A DNA stretch of 64,000 nt from Streptomyces aurantiacus. GTDB lineage: Bacteria; Actinomycetota; Actinomycetes; Streptomycetales; Streptomycetaceae. The DNA is taken from assembly GCF_027107535.1 (NCBI RefSeq), contig NZ_CP114283.1, positions 6,076,001-6,140,000 of the forward strand, read 5' to 3'. Positions 8,350 through 17,810 of the stretch are shown here, in pieces. The notes beneath the pieces are model-generated. The model was not told where the DNA came from and did not search any database. It saw only the letters and a list, made by a program, of their open reading frames with translations. The position numbers and the translations under genes were made by a program. Positions within the stretch are counted from its first letter, which is position 1. Every line of letters starts with the position of its first letter.

Positions 8350-8391
8350 TTGACTGGTGACGATCCTCGCAGAGGGGCCGTCACCAGTCAA
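8350..8391. promoter_or_regulatory. 12-bp inverted repeat overlapping the small-gene promoter
   Basis: Arms TTGACTGGTGAC (8350-8361) and GTCACCAGTCAA (8380-8391) are perfect inverted repeats separated by 18 bp. On the minus strand, TTGACT (8391-8386) and GAGGAT (8368-8363) form a 17-bp-spaced promoter for the gene starting at 8342. The core between arms, CCTCGCAGAGG (8365-8375), matches 10 of 11 bases of the core at the CGNR promoter with the same 3-bp offset from GGTGAC. Confidence 0.7.
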
Positions 8392-8490
8392 GGGAGTGAT
8401 GACACTGGGCCGATCCCCCTGGACCGCTGCCCTGACGCGCTGCCCCGGACCGCTGCACGGCAGGCCGCCCGGAAGGCTGCGAAGAGGCGC

Positions 8491-9888
8491 TCAGGCCGTG
8501 ACGGCGTCGCGTTCGTGGTCCGTCAGCGGCGGGCCCGCGAGGTGCGGCTTCTTCGGGCCGAAATAGACGAGGGCGAGCATGTCGGGCAGGAAGAGCCGGG
8601 CGGGCGGCTTCTCCATGCTCATCACGTCCAGCAGGATGCGCAGGGCGTGGGGGTTTCGCGAACCGGCGTCGACAGCTCTGTCCACGAAGGCGGCGAGTGT
8701 CCTTTCGAGCCGCGTGGGCGGCTCGTCGCTGGCGCCCGGATAGAACACGTCCTGGCCCACGGCCAGGTTCCAGGCGTTCTCCACCGGACGTGCCGCGCCC
8801 TTCTGGATGCGCCGGGCCGTGCCGGGGGCGCCGAGGTCCTGCCGTTGCAGGATGTGGTGCAGGGCGACGACGCTCTGCGCGGCGGCGCTCAGCCCGTGAC
8901 CGTAGACGGGGTTGTAACCGGCGACCGCCTCACCGAGGACGGCGAAGCCGTCGGGCCAGCGGGCGGCCTTCTCGTAGTAGCGCCGCCGGTTGGCCGTGCT
9001 GCGGGTGGTGACGACGTCCGTCTCGGGCTCGGCCTCGGCGAGGAGTTCGCCGATGACGGGGTGCGGCAGCCGCAGCGCGAACGGCACGAACGCGTCGTTG
9101 TCGGAGCTCGGCCGGCCCCCCTCGGTTCCGGAGAGCGTGACCAGCCACCGGCCGTTCTCGATGGGAGCGATGATCCCGCCCCTGCCGGGATTCTGCCGGG
9201 GGTCGGCCTGGACGTTGACGATCGGGAATCCCTCGGCGGTTCGGCCGGGGGCGCGGTAGATCCGGCTGGCGTACCCCACACCGGCGTCGACCGTGCGCTC
9301 CACCACCGGCGGAAGTCCCAGGTCCCGTAGCCAGACGGGAGCTCGGCTGCCCCGCCCGCCCGCGTCGATCACCAGGTCCGCCGGGAGGGTGCTCTCGGTG
9401 TCCGCCGACCGTATTCGGACCCCGGTGACGCGGCGGGCACTGCCTTCCAGCGACAGCAGTTCGGTGTCCTGGCGCACGGTGATGCGGGGATGTTTCAGCA
9501 CCCTGGCGCGGATCACCGCGTCGAGCAGATCTCGGCTGCACAGCAGATTGATGTGGTGGGCGTGGGCGAAGCGCCGGAACCACTGTCCGGAGGGGGCCTT
9601 GGACACCAGGTCGGCCATGACGGGGGTTCTGCGGGCGCCACGGTCGACGAGCTGGTCGACGATGCCCGGCAGAAGCTCCTCCAGGGCCTTGACGCCACCC
9701 GACCACAGCACATGCGCGTGCCTGGCCTGCGGCAGGCCCTTGCGGGGCCGGGGACCGTCCGGCAGGACGTCCCTCTCGATGATCGTGACGTCCGCGTGGT
9801 CGGCGAGTACCGATGCGGCGAGCATGCCCGTCATGCCCCCTCCGACGACGATCGCACTGCGCCCGGGGATGGAGCTCGTGTCAGGCAT
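8491..9888 (-). CDS. FAD-dependent monooxygenase-type oxidoreductase
   Basis: Encodes 465 residues from ATG 9888, with AGAGAGGG upstream. The N-terminal Rossmann motif is AIVVGGGMTGMLAASVLA, followed by PRKGLPQARHAHVLWSGG, which is typical of a halogenase/hydroxylase-like FAD family. Later come LVIDAGGRGSRAPVWL and the second FAD motif AVLGEAVAGYNPVYGHGLS. It is likely a cytosolic flavoprotein acting on a hydrophobic small molecule. It lacks the WxWxIP motif of flavin-dependent tryptophan halogenases, so halogenation is not supported. A hairpin at 10027-10079 separates it from the membrane-protein operon upstream. Confidence 0.78.
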   Translation of the reverse strand: MPDTSSIPGRSAIVVGGGMTGMLAASVLADHADVTIIERDVLPDGPRPRKGLPQARHAHVLWSGGVKALEELLPGIVDQLVDRGARRTPVMADLVSKAPSGQWFRRFAHAHHINLLCSRDLLDAVIRARVLKHPRITVRQDTELLSLEGSARRVTGVRIRSADTESTLPADLVIDAGGRGSRAPVWLRDLGLPPVVERTVDAGVGYASRIYRAPGRTAEGFPIVNVQADPRQNPGRGGIIAPIENGRWLVTLSGTEGGRPSSDNDAFVPFALRLPHPVIGELLAEAEPETDVVTTRSTANRRRYYEKAARWPDGFAVLGEAVAGYNPVYGHGLSAAAQSVVALHHILQRQDLGAPGTARRIQKGAARPVENAWNLAVGQDVFYPGASDEPPTRLERTLAAFVDRAVDAGSRNPHALRILLDVMSMEKPPARLFLPDMLALVYFGPKKPHLAGPPLTDHERDAVTA

Positions 9889-10280
9889 GGATGTTGGCCC
9901 TCTCTGTTGACCGTCGTCGGCGCATGGCTGCGGTACTCGGGTCGCGCTGCTGCGCGTGGTCGCTGGTCGGATCGCGAGGCCGGAACCCTCCTCGGTCCGG
10001 CCCTTTGATCGAACCATGATCGGGCCAGGAGGGCACCGCGGGGCCTTGAATCCCAACTGGGCCCCGCCGGAGCCCTCCTGAGAGGGGATCAGCTTCGGCG
10101 CCTCAGCAGTACCGGGCGCTACGCTCCCGCTCCGCAGCGCCTTGTCGCCGCGGCCGGGGAAACATCGGCGGGCTGGTGCGGAGCGGGTGGGCGCCCGGTA
10201 CACGACTCGGCCGCCCCCGCTCGCTCAGCGGCGGGACCGACAGCTCGGCGACCCCGGCGGCCCGGCGGGCGCTCGCGGCT
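9889..10280. other. Intergenic region with hairpin
   Basis: No credible gene in about 390 bp. Its main feature is the stem-loop at 10027-10079. The segment 9889-10026 must contain the promoter of the FAD gene; I see no clear -35/-10 pair. Confidence 0.5.
10027..10079 (-). terminator. Two-tier stem-loop, probable terminator of the IrrE/MAB_1171c operon
   Basis: Outer arms AGGAGGGC (10027-10034) and GCCCTCCT (10072-10079) and inner arms GCGGGGCC (10038-10045) and GGCCCCGC (10060-10067) are perfectly complementary around a 14-base loop. It lies about 200 bp past the stop of the last membrane gene, reading on the minus strand, and before the FAD gene. Confidence 0.6.
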
Positions 10281-11522
10281 TCAGTCGTGGCGTACTTTCT
10301 GCCGGGTCGCCCGCTGTCGGGCCTCGGCGACGACCGGCGAGGACGCGAGGGCCTGCGCGAGCTCCACCATGAGGTGCGGCTGCGCGACGGACCGCAGCCG
10401 TCCCGGCTCGGCCGGGAGGTCGGCGTCAGGGCCCGCCGCGACCCGCGCCCTGGCCGCCGCGAGCATGGCCGCCTCGGCCACGATCTCCGCATGGTCCGGC
10501 GGCGTCCGCCCACCCGGCGGACGTGAGGCGGCGGCGGGGACAGGAGCTGGGACCGTGGCAGGGGCGGCGGAGCGGACCGCTTCTTCGCGCACCGCGGAAC
10601 GGGCCGCCCTGCGGACCTCGTCGTCGAAATGGGGCGAGCACACCAGGACTCCGTCGAGGATCGTGATCTCCTGCTGGACCAGGCGCACCACAGGCAGATC
10701 CCACCAGTGGGTGTCGGCCACCGGTGTCCGCAGGTCGCGCATCTCCAGCCAGAGGGGCCTGAGGAGCCGATAGCGCCTCCAGGCGCGGAGGTTGTCCGCG
10801 ACGGACGGTCCGACCCGCGGCAGGGCGAAGCCGGCGGCGACGGTGACGCCCGCGACCGCCACCAGGGGCGGCGAGACACTGGTGGAAAGGAAGTCCCAGT
10901 CGCGGCCGCTCCAACGGGCCCCGATGGCAAGGTATTTGGCAAACTGGTACGACAGGTCGAACAGCACGCCGACGGCTATCAGCGTCAGGCCCTGCCGGGT
11001 GAGGTCCCGCACCTTCCGCAGCCAGCCCAGGCACATGCCCGCGAGGGCGGCGGTGGCCGCGGTGTGGGAGATCAGGTACAGCAGGATCATTTCGCGCATG
11101 TACGGCGTCGTGGCGTAGTACGTGTCAAGGTCCCGGGTCCGCTCGACGGGCACGTCGGCCAGGGCGAAGAGGACCACGATCCCGATGATCACCAGCCCGT
11201 AGACGTACACCACCAGGCGGGACGCGTGGGCGACCCTTCCGGGCTCCCCGCCTCGCCAGGCGATCATCAGGACGAGGTAGGAGGCGCTCAGCGCGGACAT
11301 CCCCGAATAGACCAGCGGCGCGGAGAAGTTGGCGATGCCGACGAGTTTGTTGACGACGCTGATGGTGGGCGGCGCGGACAGGATGCAGACGCAGGCGCCG
11401 ACGACCAGGACCGCACTGCTCGACACCATCAGCGGGTCACGCCACGATCCCCCCATGGACGACAGCTTGAAGACGGCGGTGACGAGAAGGATCACGCCGG
11501 GGATGTAGAAGACGACGTCCAC
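10281..11522 (-). CDS. MAB_1171c-type putative membrane transporter (copy 2)
   Basis: Encodes 413 residues from GTG 11522. About seven membrane helices lie in the first 245 residues, followed by a roughly 165-residue cytoplasmic tail. Features shared with the upstream gene include WRDPL, PTISVVN, ANFSAPLVYSGMSALSAS, the DLDTYYATTPYMREMILLYL segment and a soluble part with VRL.Q.E..I.DG. The tail ends with an Ala/Arg-rich stretch. The family is annotated as a putative transporter with no known substrate. It is the last gene of the three-gene unit, 236 bp after its paralog. Confidence 0.75.
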   Translation of the reverse strand: MDVVFYIPGVILLVTAVFKLSSMGGSWRDPLMVSSSAVLVVGACVCILSAPPTISVVNKLVGIANFSAPLVYSGMSALSASYLVLMIAWRGGEPGRVAHASRLVVYVYGLVIIGIVVLFALADVPVERTRDLDTYYATTPYMREMILLYLISHTAATAALAGMCLGWLRKVRDLTRQGLTLIAVGVLFDLSYQFAKYLAIGARWSGRDWDFLSTSVSPPLVAVAGVTVAAGFALPRVGPSVADNLRAWRRYRLLRPLWLEMRDLRTPVADTHWWDLPVVRLVQQEITILDGVLVCSPHFDDEVRRAARSAVREEAVRSAAPATVPAPVPAAASRPPGGRTPPDHAEIVAEAAMLAAARARVAAGPDADLPAEPGRLRSVAQPHLMVELAQALASSPVVAEARQRATRQKVRHD

Positions 11523-11758
11523 GGTTCACCGGCCTTCCGCGGTCGCCGGCCGGTGTCGTCGAGCCGGGCCGGCGAGCCCGCGCACGGATCTGCCGGGTGA
11601 CGACGGCGAACGGGGCCCGGAGCGGTCCGGCCCCGTGGGGAGACCGGCGCGAGCAGGTGGTGTCCCCGTGCCGAGGGGGCGGCCGGGTGGCTTCGCGGCA
11701 AGGGTGCGCGATGCCCGAAGGGCGCTCGGGCGGGGCCGGGCGGTGGGGGGAAGGTGGT

Positions 11759-12958
11759 TCATCTGGGAGATTTCTCGCCGTCTTCGGCCGGGGTGGCGGC
11801 AGGGCTCTCGCGGCGGACCGCCGCGACGATCGGGGACGCGCGCAACGCGGCGGACACGCTCGCGGGTGCGGTACGCACCGCGCTGATCTCCGCGTGGTCG
11901 GGGAGGGCGTGGGCATCGACGGGCAGGCCCAGGCGGACGTCCCGGACGGCCGCGGCGACCATGGCGGCGCGGCCGATCCGGGCGGCCTCGTCGAAGGGGC
12001 GGCCCTCGGCGGCCGCTTCGGTCTGCGCGCGCGTACGGACCGCGCCGTCGAACCAGGGCCCCACGAGGCTCAGTCCGTCCTGGATGCCCGCCTCGCGCTG
12101 CGTGAGCCGGACGTGGGGCGACGAGTACCACGGGATGGGCCCGGCGAGCGGCGTCCGGGGCGAGGCGTACCCGAGTTCGCGCCACAGAGGGCCCAGCTCC
12201 CGGTAGGTCCGCGCCGCCCGCCAGTTCCAGACGAGCCACGGGCCCACCAGAGGCAACAGGAATCCGATGGTGGCGCAGGGCGCGGACAGCGCGGAGAGGA
12301 GGGGCGCCAGGGTCGTACTGAGAGCGCCCCAGTCCTCACCGGCCCAACGTGCCATCACCGCGGCCAGCTTGAGGCCGCTGAAGGCCAGGTTCAGCAGCCA
12401 GCCCACGACGAGGATCCACAGCCCGGCCCGCAGCCACCCGCCGACCTGCAGCGCCCAGCGCCAGCACAGCACCGTCGTGACGAGAGCGGCGGTCATGTGG
12501 GCGACCAGGTAGAGCAGGATCATCTCGCGGATGAAGGGGGTCGTCGCGTAGTAGGTGTCGAAGTCGGTGTGGCGGTCCGCCGGGGCGTCACCGAGCGCGA
12601 AGAGGACGACCAGCAGGACGATGACCAGGGCGTACCCGGCCTGCCAGCGGCGTGAGACGCGCCGCACGTACGCGGGCGGCCCCCCGCGCCAGTGGACGAT
12701 GAGCAGCAGGCAGGATGCACTGAAGGCGCTGATGATGCCGTACACCAGGGGGCTGGAGAAGTTGGCCGTGCCGGTGGCCTCGTTGACGGCGGTGATCGTG
12801 GGCGGAGCGGCGAAGAAGAAGCCGGCGCCGCCGAGGGCGATCACGAGGCAGACGGTCCGTACGAGCGGGTCGCGCCAGTCCTTCACCAGGCCCGGCAGTT
12901 TGACGGCCAGGCCGACCATCATGGCGACGGCCGGTATGTAGTAGTCGGAGGAGTCCAC
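11759..12958 (-). CDS. MAB_1171c-type putative membrane transporter (copy 1)
   Basis: Encodes 399 residues from GTG 12958, only 3 bp after the stop of the IrrE-like gene. Same architecture as the downstream paralog: about seven helices, motifs WRDPLVRT, PTITAVNEATGTANFSSPLVYG, FDTYYATTPFIREMILLYLVAH, then a cytoplasmic domain with RLTQREAGIQDGLSLV and a C-terminal helical region ending in a charged tail. The conserved TYYATTPxxREMILLYL segment in both copies is a good family diagnostic. Function is unknown; coupling to a metalloprotease-like partner suggests signalling or regulated transport. Confidence 0.75.
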   Translation of the reverse strand: MDSSDYYIPAVAMMVGLAVKLPGLVKDWRDPLVRTVCLVIALGGAGFFFAAPPTITAVNEATGTANFSSPLVYGIISAFSASCLLLIVHWRGGPPAYVRRVSRRWQAGYALVIVLLVVLFALGDAPADRHTDFDTYYATTPFIREMILLYLVAHMTAALVTTVLCWRWALQVGGWLRAGLWILVVGWLLNLAFSGLKLAAVMARWAGEDWGALSTTLAPLLSALSAPCATIGFLLPLVGPWLVWNWRAARTYRELGPLWRELGYASPRTPLAGPIPWYSSPHVRLTQREAGIQDGLSLVGPWFDGAVRTRAQTEAAAEGRPFDEAARIGRAAMVAAAVRDVRLGLPVDAHALPDHAEISAVRTAPASVSAALRASPIVAAVRRESPAATPAEDGEKSPR

Positions 12959-12961
12959 GGC

Positions 12962-13525
12962 TCAGACCTGTGGCCGACGCTGTCCCAGCGACGCACCGAT
13001 GCGGCCGGCGACACGCCCCCGGTCCATGGCCGTGCTGTCGGGTTCTCCCTCCAGCCAGAACCGGAAGCGGGTGACCGCGAGCAGTCCGAACCTCTCGGCG
13101 TCGGCCTCCTCGCGCCGGTCGAACTCGGTGCGGGCGGCCACCGTCCGTACGGGCTCCTGGAGTTCGGAGAGCTCGGCTCCGGTCGAGAGCATCCGGGCCG
13201 CCACCGCCTTGCCCACCACGTGGTTGCCGCAGTCACCCCTGAGCATGTGCCAGACCTCGTGGAAGAAGATCGCCAACTGGTGCAGGGGTGTCGCCCGCTT
13301 GTCCACCACGATGAGGTCGTAGGCGGGAAGGTCCAGCCACAGTCCGCTGGCGGTCTGGTGGGGGAACTCCTCCTTCACGAGCCGGACCTCACGGCCCCTC
13401 AGCTCACTCACGGAGGTGATCAGCGCGGCGAACAGAAGTTCGGGGTCCGTGGGCGCGGGCAGATTCAGCCCGTCGACCAGCCGGCCGATCAGATTTCGCA
13501 TCTCTCTGGCTTTGCCTGTGCGCAC
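12962..13525 (-). CDS. IrrE/ImmA-like zinc metallopeptidase-fold protein
   Basis: Encodes 187 residues from GTG 13525, with GGGGGAGAG just upstream. The central motif IFFHEVWHMLRGD has the HExxH zinc site of the ImmA/IrrE (DUF955) family, preceded by YDLIVVDKRATPLHQLAIFFHE. Relatives cleave or release HTH repressors in ICE, phage and radiation-response systems. Here no XRE-type HTH gene is adjacent; instead it leads an operon with two membrane paralogs. The target may therefore be encoded elsewhere or be the cytoplasmic tails of those membrane proteins (inference). Confidence 0.75.
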   Translation of the reverse strand: MRTGKAREMRNLIGRLVDGLNLPAPTDPELLFAALITSVSELRGREVRLVKEEFPHQTASGLWLDLPAYDLIVVDKRATPLHQLAIFFHEVWHMLRGDCGNHVVGKAVAARMLSTGAELSELQEPVRTVAARTEFDRREEADAERFGLLAVTRFRFWLEGEPDSTAMDRGRVAGRIGASLGQRRPQV

Positions 13526-14103
13526 CGCTCTCCCCCGTGAACCTCAGCACGGGCACCGTCACGCGGCGTCCGCCGAATCCCACCTTGTCTGCGTACCCGG
13601 TCGAAGGCGTTCGGCGGTCGTGCGTGAGGCGGGTCCGGGGTGGACGCCCACGGGACCGGCCCCCATGCACGGGCGCCGACGCACCCGACCCGGTAGGCAA
13701 ATATGTCAAACACGAGCCGTGTCGGCCACACCCGGCTGCGAGAAACACTCCGGGCGAAGGGGCCCGAAATACCGAACAAGCCCGACATGTACCGGTCTTG
13801 TCCTGGCGCATCCGTTGCGCTCCCACCGCCCTCCCGCCCGGCCGCGAGGCCTCCGTCGACGGCTTCGGCCGCCGGGAGGCATGCCATCACCGGCGGTCGC
13901 CGACAACATCATGCCTGCACACAGCCGGTGTTCTTCGGCTCGGCGCGAGTCACCGCGAGCACAGGTCGGCGCCGCGCGCCCGAGAGGCCCGGGATCCTCC
14001 GCGTTCCGGGAAGGTCTTGATCCAGTCACTCATCGACTCGCGCGCTCATTTGCCCGTCGTGGCACGCACGCACCGACGGGGATCCTCGCCGCTCCAGCAC
14101 GAA
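13526..14103. other. Long intergenic region upstream of the IrrE-like operon
   Basis: About 580 bp without a convincing gene; open frames here have poor codon bias. A minus-strand TTGACA (near 13715) in the locally AT-rich stretch caaatatgtcaaa is the best -35 candidate for the operon, but the -10 is weak. I looked specifically for a small HTH gene and found none. Confidence 0.5.
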
Positions 14104-14141
14104 GGGCGGCCGGACCCTGCCTGCGCAGGGTCCGGCCGCCC
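14104..14141 (-). terminator. 17-bp perfect stem, 4-base loop terminator
   Basis: Arms at 14104-14120 and 14125-14141 are perfectly complementary (GGGCGGCCGGACCCTGC and its reverse complement) with loop CTGC. It starts 23 bases after the stop of the DUF1996 gene in the minus direction, and there is no T-run, as is usual in Streptomyces. Confidence 0.85.
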
Positions 14142-14163
14142 TCGGTGAGGTGCCTGAGCGGTG

Positions 14164-16299
14164 TTACCTCGACCTGTTGCCGATACGGCGGAGCAGTACG
14201 AAGCCCGCGATCACCAGCAGGCCTCCGAACGCGGCCGGCCACAGCTGCGTCCCGGTGTCCGCGAGTCCACCCGTGACCGCCTGCGGTTCGGTCGCCCCGC
14301 CCGCCTCCGCGGGTTCGGGACCCGGCACGGCACTGTCGGCGTCCGAGCCGTCCGCCGGGGTGGCCGGATCGTTCTGGGCCGCCGGCGAGGACGTGGCGGC
14401 CTTCGGCGCCGCGTTGTCCCGGTCGCCGTTCTTACCGTCGGCGGGCTTGGCCTCCTGCGTGCTGCTGGCAGTTGGCTCCGGCGTGTTCTTGCCGCCGTCG
14501 TCCGCCGGCTCGTCGTCCTGGCCGTTGCCTCCGGGCTGGTCGTTCCCGCCCGGCTGCTCGTTGCCGGGCTGGTCGCCACCACCGGGCTGCTCGTTCCCCG
14601 GCTGGTCGTTCCCGCCCTGCTGGCCGTCCTCGCCCGAGGGGTCGTCCGGATCCGGCGCCGGCGGGTCGGCCGGTTCCTCACCCGCGCCCGACGCCGCGTC
14701 GCACTTTCGGCCCTCGTTGATGCAGTCCACCATCTCCCCCATCAGCGCCTCGTCGAAGACGTTGATGAAGTCGCCGTGGTCGGTGCCCGGCTTGTGGAGC
14801 TGCTCGGGGAAGGAGTCGACCGCGAACAGCGGCTTCGTCCGGCCGCCGTCCGCCACGCTGGGTGCGTCGACGTCGTAGACGATGCGCTGGACCAGCTGCG
14901 GGATGGCGCGGAAACCGCCGGCGCAGTTGCCGTCGGCGCCCGCGAACGCCACGTGGGTGCGGTGGTTGGCACTGTCGATGTTCTGACCGTCCCAGCAGCT
15001 CTGGAACCTGAAGGTGCGGACCACGTCACTGCCCTGGGGGCAGAGCGGGTACTTGTCCTTCAGCTGCCGGTCCTCGAAGCCGGTGCAGCTCCACGACGCG
15101 TTGGCGTTGGCGGGGCCGTTGACGAACGCCTTGGCGTCGCCGGTGATGATGCGCAGCAGCTTCGGCATGGCCGTGACCTTGCCCTGCGGGCTGCCCTCGA
15201 ACGACATCGTGACCTGCTTGGGCGTGAGGATCTCGCCGGCGTTGCCCTCGATGCCGCCGCCGGGAGAGGCCGCGTCCTGTTCCTCGGCGCCGTTCTGCAG
15301 CCGCAGCACGGGCCAGAAGTACGAGGACTTGTCGCCCTCGTTCTCGCAGGTCGTCTCGCCGTTCGCCAGGTCCTCGTCGCTCGCGAAGGCGTCGTTGGCC
15401 TGGTTGCCGACGTAGTCGTGGAAGTGGTGGGCGCCGTTGCTGACGCCGGGAGCCACGATCACGTTGTCGGAGTTGAACAGCCCGTTCGCGTTCACCCCGC
15501 ACTTGGTGGTGAAGGTGCCCTTGGAGGCGCCACCCTGGGCGTTCGGCTTCCGCACGTTGGGCTGGACGGTCTTGATGTCCACGAAGTCCGCGGCCACGGG
15601 GCCGTTCCCGGCCTGGCCGCCGTTGCCGCCCTGCCCCTGGTCCCCGCCCTGATTCTGGTCGCCGCCCTGGTCCTGGCCCTCACCCTGGCCGTCGCCCTGG
15701 TCCTGGCCGTCCTGGTTGCCCTGGCCGTCGCCGTTGTCCGCGTTGTCGCCCTGGCCGTCGCCGTTCTGCCCGTTCTCCGGCTCGCCTTGGTTGCCGGAGG
15801 CGCGGAGTATGCAGGGCGCGAAGGCCTCGAGCCCTTCGGGGCGGTCTCCCACGGCGTCGATGGCGACGGCGATCCGGTCGATCGCGGCCGCTCGCTTGTC
15901 CTTGAGCGGATTCATGATCGCGTTCTCGGCGAAGCCGCTGTCCTGCCGGATCGCGTCCGCGGAGCTCTGCAGCCGCTGATAGGCCTCGGCGATCTGCTTG
16001 TCGAGGAGGGCGAGTTCCTTGTCGACCTGGGTCTTGGCGACCTCCGGCACCGCCGCCAGTTGGCTGCCGACGTCCGGGCAGTCGATCGTGGCGGCTCCCG
16101 AGGCCAGGACCTGGTTGGGCTGGTTCTGGCCCGAAGTGTCCTCGGAGGCCGTGGCATAGACGTTCGCCGCTGCCAGCCCACCTCCTCCCAGCATCAGCGC
16201 GACCGCCCCGATGGTCGCGCGCCGTGCGCCTGTCGGGCGTCTGCGCGTGTTGCGTCCCAAGGATCTACTCCTACGCTTCGTTGCCGAACGGCATGGCAA
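14164..16299 (-). CDS. Sortase-anchored DUF1996 surface protein
   Basis: Encodes 711 residues from ATG 16299 with GGGGGA upstream. A basic N-terminus and hydrophobic signal (about 28-52) precede a helical N-domain. A long Gln/Gly/Asp/Asn linker (about 170-235) leads to the DUF1996 domain (about 240-530, with [17 protein letters not shown] and paired cysteines). A Pro/Gly/Asp-rich stalk follows, then the sorting signal LADTG, a hydrophobic helix and a basic tail. LAxTG is the class E sortase motif of Streptomyces. The linker and stalk probably span the cell wall. DUF1996 enzymatic activity is unknown. Confidence 0.85.
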   Translation of the reverse strand: MPCRSATKRRSRSLGRNTRRRPTGARRATIGAVALMLGGGGLAAANVYATASEDTSGQNQPNQVLASGAATIDCPDVGSQLAAVPEVAKTQVDKELALLDKQIAEAYQRLQSSADAIRQDSGFAENAIMNPLKDKRAAAIDRIAVAIDAVGDRPEGLEAFAPCILRASGNQGEPENGQNGDGQGDNADNGDGQGNQDGQDQGDGQGEGQDQGGDQNQGGDQGQGGNGGQAGNGPVAADFVDIKTVQPNVRKPNAQGGASKGTFTTKCGVNANGLFNSDNVIVAPGVSNGAHHFHDYVGNQANDAFASDEDLANGETTCENEGDKSSYFWPVLRLQNGAEEQDAASPGGGIEGNAGEILTPKQVTMSFEGSPQGKVTAMPKLLRIITGDAKAFVNGPANANASWSCTGFEDRQLKDKYPLCPQGSDVVRTFRFQSCWDGQNIDSANHRTHVAFAGADGNCAGGFRAIPQLVQRIVYDVDAPSVADGGRTKPLFAVDSFPEQLHKPGTDHGDFINVFDEALMGEMVDCINEGRKCDAASGAGEEPADPPAPDPDDPSGEDGQQGGNDQPGNEQPGGGDQPGNEQPGGNDQPGGNGQDDEPADDGGKNTPEPTASSTQEAKPADGKNGDRDNAAPKAATSSPAAQNDPATPADGSDADSAVPGPEPAEAGGATEPQAVTGGLADTGTQLWPAAFGGLLVIAGFVLLRRIGNRSR

Positions 16300-16604
16300 T
16301 CCCCCGCCTCATACGGAGATGAAGCCCCGAGTGTTCAAACACATCTCAGGTTCTTAGAAACCTCTCACGAACCACGCGTCCGTGGGGGCCGTGTGCGGCC
16401 AATCACGTTTTCCTGCGGTCTGGTTGCGGATGGGACGGTCCGACCGACCGACAACAGGGGTATCACTGCCGTTTCTGCCGTTTTGCGACAGGGCGCCGCA
16501 ACCCCCGTGCGGCGGCCGGGGGTCGGCGCCCTGTCACTTTCCGTAGTGCACGCGCCTGTTGCGGAGACCCGGTCCGAGCCGTACGGGTTCGGGCAGGGAC
16601 CGGG
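16300..16604. other. Intergenic region between the P450 and DUF1996 genes
   Basis: No gene. It holds the DUF1996 upstream region, which has a short palindrome GTGTT-CA-AACAC (16331-16342) and a 5-bp stem AGGTT/AACCT (16348-16363), both possible operator sites. The P450 terminator lies at its far end. Confidence 0.5.
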
Positions 16605-16605
16605 T
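16567..16605 (-). terminator. Hairpin directly after the P450 stop codon
   Basis: ACCCGGTCC (16567-16575) pairs with GGACCGGGT (16597-16605), and the stem reaches the last base of the P450 stop codon on the minus strand. Likely a terminator; the loop is 21 bases. Confidence 0.5.
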
Positions 16606-17810
16606 CACCAGCGCACCGGCAGCTCCCGTACACCCCGGATCAACATCCCCGGCATCCACGTCAGCTCGGCCTCGCCCGCGTCGGGTGCCAGATCCGGGCA
16701 GCGCTGCAGGAGCGTACGGATCGCGATGCGGCCCTCCAGCCGCGCCAGCGGGGCCCCCAGGCAGTAGTGCAGGCCGTGGCCGAAGGCGATGTGGCCACGG
16801 GCGTCCCGCCGGATGTCGAAGCGGTCGGGGTTCCGGAAGCGCTCCGGGTCGCGGTCGGCGTCGGCCATGGCGATCAGGACGGTGGAGCCCGCCGGGATGG
16901 TCACGCCGCCCATCTCCACGTCCGCGAGGGCGAGACGGTCCGTGCACGCCTCCACCGGACCGTCGTAGCGCAGCATCTCCTCGATCGCGCCGTCGAGGAG
17001 ACCGGCGTCGGCCCGCAGGGCGGCGAGTTGGTCGGGGTGCGCGAACAGGGCCCGCACGCCGTTGCCGATCAGGTTGACCGTCGTCTCGTGGCCCGCGATG
17101 AGCAGCAGGACCGACATCCCGATGAGTTCGGAGGGCGAGAGCCGGTCGCCGCCGTCGTCGACCGTGTGGATCATCGCGCTCAGCAGGTCCTCGGCGGGCC
17201 GGGCGCGCTTGGCCGCGATCAGCTCGGCCAGGTAGGCCGGCATCTCCTGGTAGGCCCGCGCCTCCGCCTCCGGGCTCGTACGGGCCACCATCTCGTTGGA
17301 CCAGCCGCGGAAGGCGGCCCGGTCGAGTGCGGGTACGCCGAGCAGTTCGCAGATGACGGTCATCGGCAGCGGGAACGCGAAGGAGGCGACCAGGTCGGCG
17401 CGCCGGTCCTCGGCCGCCAGCATCGCGTCCAACGACTCGTCCGCGATCTGCTGGACGCGCGGAGCCAGGGCCTCGATGCGGCGCGGGGTGAACTCCTTGG
17501 CCACCAGGCGCCGCAGCCGGGTGTGGTCCGGCGGGTCCGACATCAGCATGTGGGCGAGGGCCGGCTGGTCCTGTTCGGTGTTGACGATCTGGGCCATGTT
17601 TCCGGACTTCCGCCAGTCCCGGCTCAGCCGTGGATCGGTGAAGGCGGACCGGCACGCGTCGTGGCCGACGACGAGCCACACCTCCTCGCCGTCGGGGTCG
17701 AGCACCCGGTGCACGGGCCCGGCCGCACGCAGTTCGGCGTACACGGGATAGGGGTCGCGGGTGAAGTCCCCTCCGAGCTCGCGCAGATCGACAACAGGCC
17801 CTGCCACCAT
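16605..17810 (-). CDS. Cytochrome P450
   Basis: Encodes 401 residues from ATG 17810, the usual size of a soluble actinobacterial P450. It shows the I-helix oxygen-activation motif AGHETT, the K-helix ExxR in EEMLRYDG and the heme loop FGHGLHYCLGAPLAR, where Cys ligates the iron. The N-terminal HxxLRRLV segment (DPPDHTRLRRLV) is intact. It needs electrons from a ferredoxin, and no ferredoxin gene is adjacent. The substrate is unknown; no obvious biosynthetic cluster surrounds it. Confidence 0.93.
   Translation of the reverse strand: MVAGPVVDLRELGGDFTRDPYPVYAELRAAGPVHRVLDPDGEEVWLVVGHDACRSAFTDPRLSRDWRKSGNMAQIVNTEQDQPALAHMLMSDPPDHTRLRRLVAKEFTPRRIEALAPRVQQIADESLDAMLAAEDRRADLVASFAFPLPMTVICELLGVPALDRAAFRGWSNEMVARTSPEAEARAYQEMPAYLAELIAAKRARPAEDLLSAMIHTVDDGGDRLSPSELIGMSVLLLIAGHETTVNLIGNGVRALFAHPDQLAALRADAGLLDGAIEEMLRYDGPVEACTDRLALADVEMGGVTIPAGSTVLIAMADADRDPERFRNPDRFDIRRDARGHIAFGHGLHYCLGAPLARLEGRIAIRTLLQRCPDLAPDAGEAELTWMPGMLIRGVRELPVRW

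Noticed and set aside
8491..9888. Tryptophan halogenase
   Set aside because: It has the FAD motifs of the wider family but lacks the WxWxIP motif, so only an FAD oxidoreductase call is supported.
14161..16767. 868-residue open frame on the plus strand
   Set aside because: Antisense to the DUF1996 gene, whose sense frame carries a signal peptide, DUF1996 motifs and an LADTG sorting signal.
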